64,000 nucleotides of DNA from Paludibacteraceae bacterium (lineage in GTDB: Bacteria > Bacteroidota > Bacteroidia > Bacteroidales > Paludibacteraceae), in contig JARLGW010000010.1 in the NCBI GenBank assembly GCA_031292565.1, positions 62,001 through 126,000 on the forward strand, read 5' to 3'. The notes beneath the pieces were generated by a model. It saw nothing but the letters and a program-made list of their open reading frames with translations. It searched no databases and was not told the origin of the DNA. Below, piece by piece: positions 60,929 to 64,000 of the stretch. Position 1 is the first letter of the stretch; every line of letters begins with the position of its first letter. The translations under genes were made by a program, and so were the position numbers.

Positions 60929-63889
60929 TTAAAAAATAATCGATTTCTTTTTCCCTAAATTTTCCACCCGTTGGCGCAATTCATTAATTTGCGATTGCTG
61001 CGATTGAATATCAATTTGTCGGGATGCCGCCGTTTCCTGCTGGATTGTTTTTACATTGTCATTTTGTTTTGACAATTCTCTCACAGCCCCCCAAAGGATG
61101 GCTTTAAGCTGATCTTTGTCGAGCAGTTGGATATGATCCACGGTAATGCTATCCAATTTTTTACTTTCAGATGAAACGGTAACCGCTTCTCCTATCCCGC
61201 CCTCTCCCACTTCCTGGGCTATCCAACCCAATTTCGGGCTCTTGCTTTTATCTTCTTTCCAGTTGTAACTCACGGCTCTGATAGATTCTACCTTGGCCAA
61301 AGCCATGGTGTCGCTTAGCGATATAATATTTTCCTTAAGCCTTGCATCGGAGAATACATCCACCCCGTCGCCCGTCCATATCCGGCCTGCACTATACACT
61401 GAAACAGTTATAACGCCTGTTGAATATCCATCGAATCTTGATCCTCCTGTATTAATATAACCATAGTTGCTGTTGGCTGAAGTTGAAATAGTATTCGCAA
61501 CGGTGAATGGATACGTTGGGGTTGGGGTGCCAATGCCCACATAACCATGCAAAACGGTAGTGCTTACGCCAGTATTTCCCAACACTATATTATAATCGGA
61601 AGATACTGTAGCTCCATTACCAAGGGCAATACTATAATTAGAATTTCCGGTAGATGCTTGATTGCCCACGGCGATAGAATTGTCGCCCGCCGTTTTTGAG
61701 TAATTGGCATAATACCCGATGGCGGTATTAAAACTACCCGTTGTATTATTATACATGGCGGTATATCCGATGGCGGTATTTGCACTTCCCGTGGTATTAT
61801 TGTCTAAAGCATTGTTTCCAAAAGCGGTATTGTTAGTCCCGGTCGTATTATAATATAAAGCATTGACTCCCACGGCAGCTAGCTCTCCTCCTGACGTATT
61901 TGATAGTAAAGCACGATAACCAACCGCGGTATTATAATTATTCGCATTAACATTCAAACAATTATATCCAAGACCTGTATTATAGTACACACCGCCGGCT
62001 TGGCTGTTCATGCAACTATACCCCATGGCAGTATTGCCATAGCCGGTAGTGTTATTTGGCAATGAGGCTGCACCCAAAGCGGTGTTGGCGTAACCGGTGG
62101 TGTTATTCCACAAGCATTGAAACCCAACGGCGGTGTTATAGTTTGCCGTGTTCGTGTAGAGAGCCATCGAGCCCACAGCAACATTTGCAGCCCCGGAAAC
62201 ATTATTGTACAAACTTTTATAGCCGATGGCTGTATTACTACCACCCGTGGTATTAGAAATTAAAGCGTTATAACCTAACCCCGTATTACCAGTCCCGGAG
62301 GTACTATTACTCAACGCGGAGGTACCCACGGCTGTATTGTTGTCGGAATTGCTATGCATCAAAGAGTAATACCCGACGGCGGTGTTGGACGAACCGGTAG
62401 TGTTAACATTCAAGCCATATTCGCCAATGGCCGTATTATAATTTCCTGTGTTATTACTAACTAATGCATACGGCCCCACTGCAGTGTTGGAGGTTCCCGT
62501 GGTGTTATTTTGCAGCCCATTATATCCTATAGCCGTATTTCCACTGGCGGTATTAACATATAATGCAAGCTGACCCATGGCGGTATTTGAATTTCCCGAA
62601 ATATTTTGAGCTAAAGCATTGAATTCTATGGCGGTATTATTACTACCCGTGGTATTAGCACCTAGTACATTATATCCAATAGCGGTATTATTACTGCCCG
62701 TGGTATTATAATCTAACGCACTGGCACCTAGTGATGTATTGGAACTGCCGGTGGTGTTACGACTTAATGAGGCAACACCAACAGCCGTATTATTATCCGC
62801 GGTATTGAGAAGCAAAGCATTATACCCTACAGCCGTGTTGGACGAACCGGTGCTATTGCTGCTTAAACCAAGGGCTCCCACGGCGGTATTATAATTCCCG
62901 GTGGTATTGTCTGCTAATGCAGCATAACCCAAGGCCGTGTTGGAGGCACCCGTGGTGTTGGCTCCTAAAGCGGTGGCTCCCACGGCGGTATTATTACTGC
63001 CCGAACCGGATGCGCCTGCCAGGGAATTATACCCCACGGCGGTATTGGATGCACCCGTGGTATTGCCGGTGAGGCTGCCATATCCGGTGGCGGTATTATT
63101 ACTGCCCGTGGTATTGGCTTTCAACGAAGCATAGCCAAACGCGGAGTTGGAAGCCCCGCTGGTATTAGCAGCCAACGCGGCGGCTCCCACGGCGGTGTTT
63201 TTACTAGCCGTGTTAGCAGCCAGAGCGTTGTACCCGATTGCCGTGTTGGACACTCCACTCACGTTGGCAGCTAAACTGCCGGAGCCTGCCGCGGTATTAT
63301 AGTTTCCCGTGGTATTGGTACTTAATGATGCCTGCCCTATCCCGGTATTGGAGCTTCCGGTGGTATTCGCACTCAACACGGTGGCTCCTATCGCGGTGTT
63401 ATTAGTTCCCGTGTTATTGACCAACGTGCTTACACCGAAAGAGGTGTTGCCACTGCTATTATTCATCAACCCGGCTTGAATATTATTTTGTTTAAAAACT
63501 ACATCTACGTCATCCGTGGTGCCCATAAAGTTAGTGCCCACGGTGGTACCGGCATTGCCGGTGAGGGACCAATAAGAATCGTTCATGTTTAACAGACGCA
63601 TCCATTTACTCCCGTTCCACGAATAGTAGCCGGGGGTTACCGCGTAAGTACCTGTAACCGTGGCCGTGTTGTAAACCAACAAGCCCGATGACGGCGAAAT
63701 GATGGTGGCTACATCGGCAGTGCCTGTTAAGGCCACGCGTGGCAAAAGCACTCCTTTGTTAGAAGCGGTCATATCCACGATGGAGGATGAGGCCGGGGAG
63801 GATGAGCCAAATCCTTCTTGCGCGTTGATTGATGTATTTATAATCAACAATACAAACAGTATTATTTTTGATTTTTGTAGGTTTTTCAT
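60929..63889 (-). CDS. Second adhesin-head-like repeat protein with S74 chaperone (tandem paralogue)
   Basis: 986 aa. Same architecture as its neighbour: signal peptide at 1-23 (IILFVLLIINTSINA), N-terminal domain with KGVLLPRVALTG and TPGYYSWNGSKW, roughly 35 repeats, linker, and C-terminal chaperone opening with SDARLKEN (Ser847, Lys852) followed by LGWIAQEVGEGG and VDHIQLLDKDQL; coiled-coil end (QINELRQRVENLGKK). Most divergence between the paralogues is in repeats and the linker, while the N- and C-terminal domains are clearly homologous. 29 bp separate the two genes. Confidence 0.85.
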   Translation of the reverse strand: MKNLQKSKIILFVLLIINTSINAQEGFGSSSPASSSIVDMTASNKGVLLPRVALTGTADVATIISPSSGLLVYNTATVTGTYAVTPGYYSWNGSKWMRLLNMNDSYWSLTGNAGTTVGTNFMGTTDDVDVVFKQNNIQAGLMNNSSGNTSFGVSTLVNNTGTNNTAIGATVLSANTTGSSNTGIGQASLSTNTTGNYNTAAGSGSLAANVSGVSNTAIGYNALAANTASKNTAVGAAALAANTSGASNSAFGYASLKANTTGSNNTATGYGSLTGNTTGASNTAVGYNSLAGASGSGSNNTAVGATALGANTTGASNTALGYAALADNTTGNYNTAVGALGLSSNSTGSSNTAVGYNALLLNTADNNTAVGVASLSRNTTGSSNTSLGASALDYNTTGSNNTAIGYNVLGANTTGSNNTAIEFNALAQNISGNSNTAMGQLALYVNTASGNTAIGYNGLQNNTTGTSNTAVGPYALVSNNTGNYNTAIGEYGLNVNTTGSSNTAVGYYSLMHSNSDNNTAVGTSALSNSTSGTGNTGLGYNALISNTTGGSNTAIGYKSLYNNVSGAANVAVGSMALYTNTANYNTAVGFQCLWNNTTGYANTALGAASLPNNTTGYGNTAMGYSCMNSQAGGVYYNTGLGYNCLNVNANNYNTAVGYRALLSNTSGGELAAVGVNALYYNTTGTNNTAFGNNALDNNTTGSANTAIGYTAMYNNTTGSFNTAIGYYANYSKTAGDNSIAVGNQASTGNSNYSIALGNGATVSSDYNIVLGNTGVSTTVLHGYVGIGTPTPTYPFTVANTISTSANSNYGYINTGGSRFDGYSTGVITVSVYSAGRIWTGDGVDVFSDARLKENIISLSDTMALAKVESIRAVSYNWKEDKSKSPKLGWIAQEVGEGGIGEAVTVSSESKKLDSITVDHIQLLDKDQLKAILWGAVRELSKQNDNVKTIQQETAASRQIDIQSQQSQINELRQRVENLGKKKSIIF
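61580..63420 (-). repeat. Tandem degenerate 48-51-bp repeats (second paralogue)
   Basis: Same unit type as in the first paralogue, also with about 35 copies. Shared words such as the codons for GYNAL and NTTG occur in both genes. Confidence 0.8.
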
Positions 63890-63940
63890 GGTCGTATTTA
63901 TTTTGTCCGGTCGGCTTAATCTATTTTTTATCGTGTATTC

Positions 63941-64000
63941 CTATTGTGCTTCTTTTTTTTCCAGTTCGTCTATTTTTTCCCTAAGGTTGTTTATTCGTTG
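63941..64000 (-). CDS. 3' end of a third S74-type paralogue (partial)
   Basis: The last 60 bp, read on the minus strand, encode QRINNLREKIDELEKKEAQ followed by a stop. This heptad-type coiled coil matches the ends of the two neighbouring proteins (INELRQRVENL; IDELERLVNKL). The gene continues past the window edge; its stop lies 51 bp before the start of the second paralogue. Confidence 0.7.
   Translation of the reverse strand, partial: QRINNLREKIDELEKKEAQ

Noticed and set aside
58590-63420. CRISPR-like array because of many regular repeats
   Set aside because: Units are coding, vary in sequence, have no unique spacers, and keep one frame; no cas genes nearby.

Overview
The window is a contiguous piece of a Bacteroidota chromosome, probably order Bacteroidales. 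Pointers to this are promoters of the TTG(N17-21)TAnnTTTG type with no Shine-Dalgarno signals, a type IX secretion-associated gene set (PorP/SprF-like protein, PorE-like OmpA protein, type B sorting domain), the acn-icd-gltA gene order, a GH133-GT-GH57 glycogen cluster, and a ribosomal-protein supercluster with no tuf gene between fusA and rpsJ. No tRNA, rRNA, transposase, integrase or CRISPR array was seen.

Layout. 1-5.9 kb (+): the 3' part of a dihydroorotate-dehydrogenase-like gene, then three genes for intracellular alpha-glucan metabolism. 5.9-7.2 kb (-): enolase. 7.3-25.4 kb (-): one block of str, S10, spc and alpha genes from rpsL down to rplQ, including secY, map, infA and rpoA; rpmJ and rpmD are short and are added here by hand translation. 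25.6-27.4 kb (+): a low-molecular-weight phosphatase and a nucleoside-permease-like MFS protein. 27.5-33.7 kb (-): the oxidative TCA branch acn, icd, gltA, with two accessory genes (a truncated Bro-N protein and a one-TM protein) wedged between acn and icd. 33.9-37 kb (-): small secreted and membrane proteins, including a superoxide-reductase/SoxZ-like secreted domain, a two-protein haem-like membrane pair and a frameshifted secreted protein.

37-39.5 kb is an accessory pocket: an AT-rich orphan gene with its own promoter, a HEPN/MNT toxin-antitoxin pair, and several palindromic repeats. 39.5-45.9 kb holds alaS (-), an M23 peptidase (+) and a bifunctional RelA/SpoT (+). 45.9-46.9 kb contains two very small membrane proteins and otherwise AT-rich noncoding DNA. 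46.9-52.3 kb (-) is an AraC-regulated redox operon (two aldo/keto reductases, an Fe-S flavoprotein-like protein, a carboxymuconolactone-decarboxylase-like protein and an iron alcohol dehydrogenase), with a tandem 20-bp direct repeat that looks like the operator.

52.6-64 kb (-) is a surface-protein locus. Two large paralogues, and the end of a third running off the window, are built from about 35 copies of a 16-17-residue trimeric-adhesin-head-like repeat followed by a C-terminal S74-type intramolecular chaperone with its Ser/Lys pair intact. They lie immediately upstream of, and in line with, a T9SS type B CTD protein, a PorP/SprF-like outer-membrane protein and a PorE-like TPR/propeller/OmpA protein. 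This tandem adhesin array tied to a T9SS type B module is the most promising candidate for an undescribed system here.
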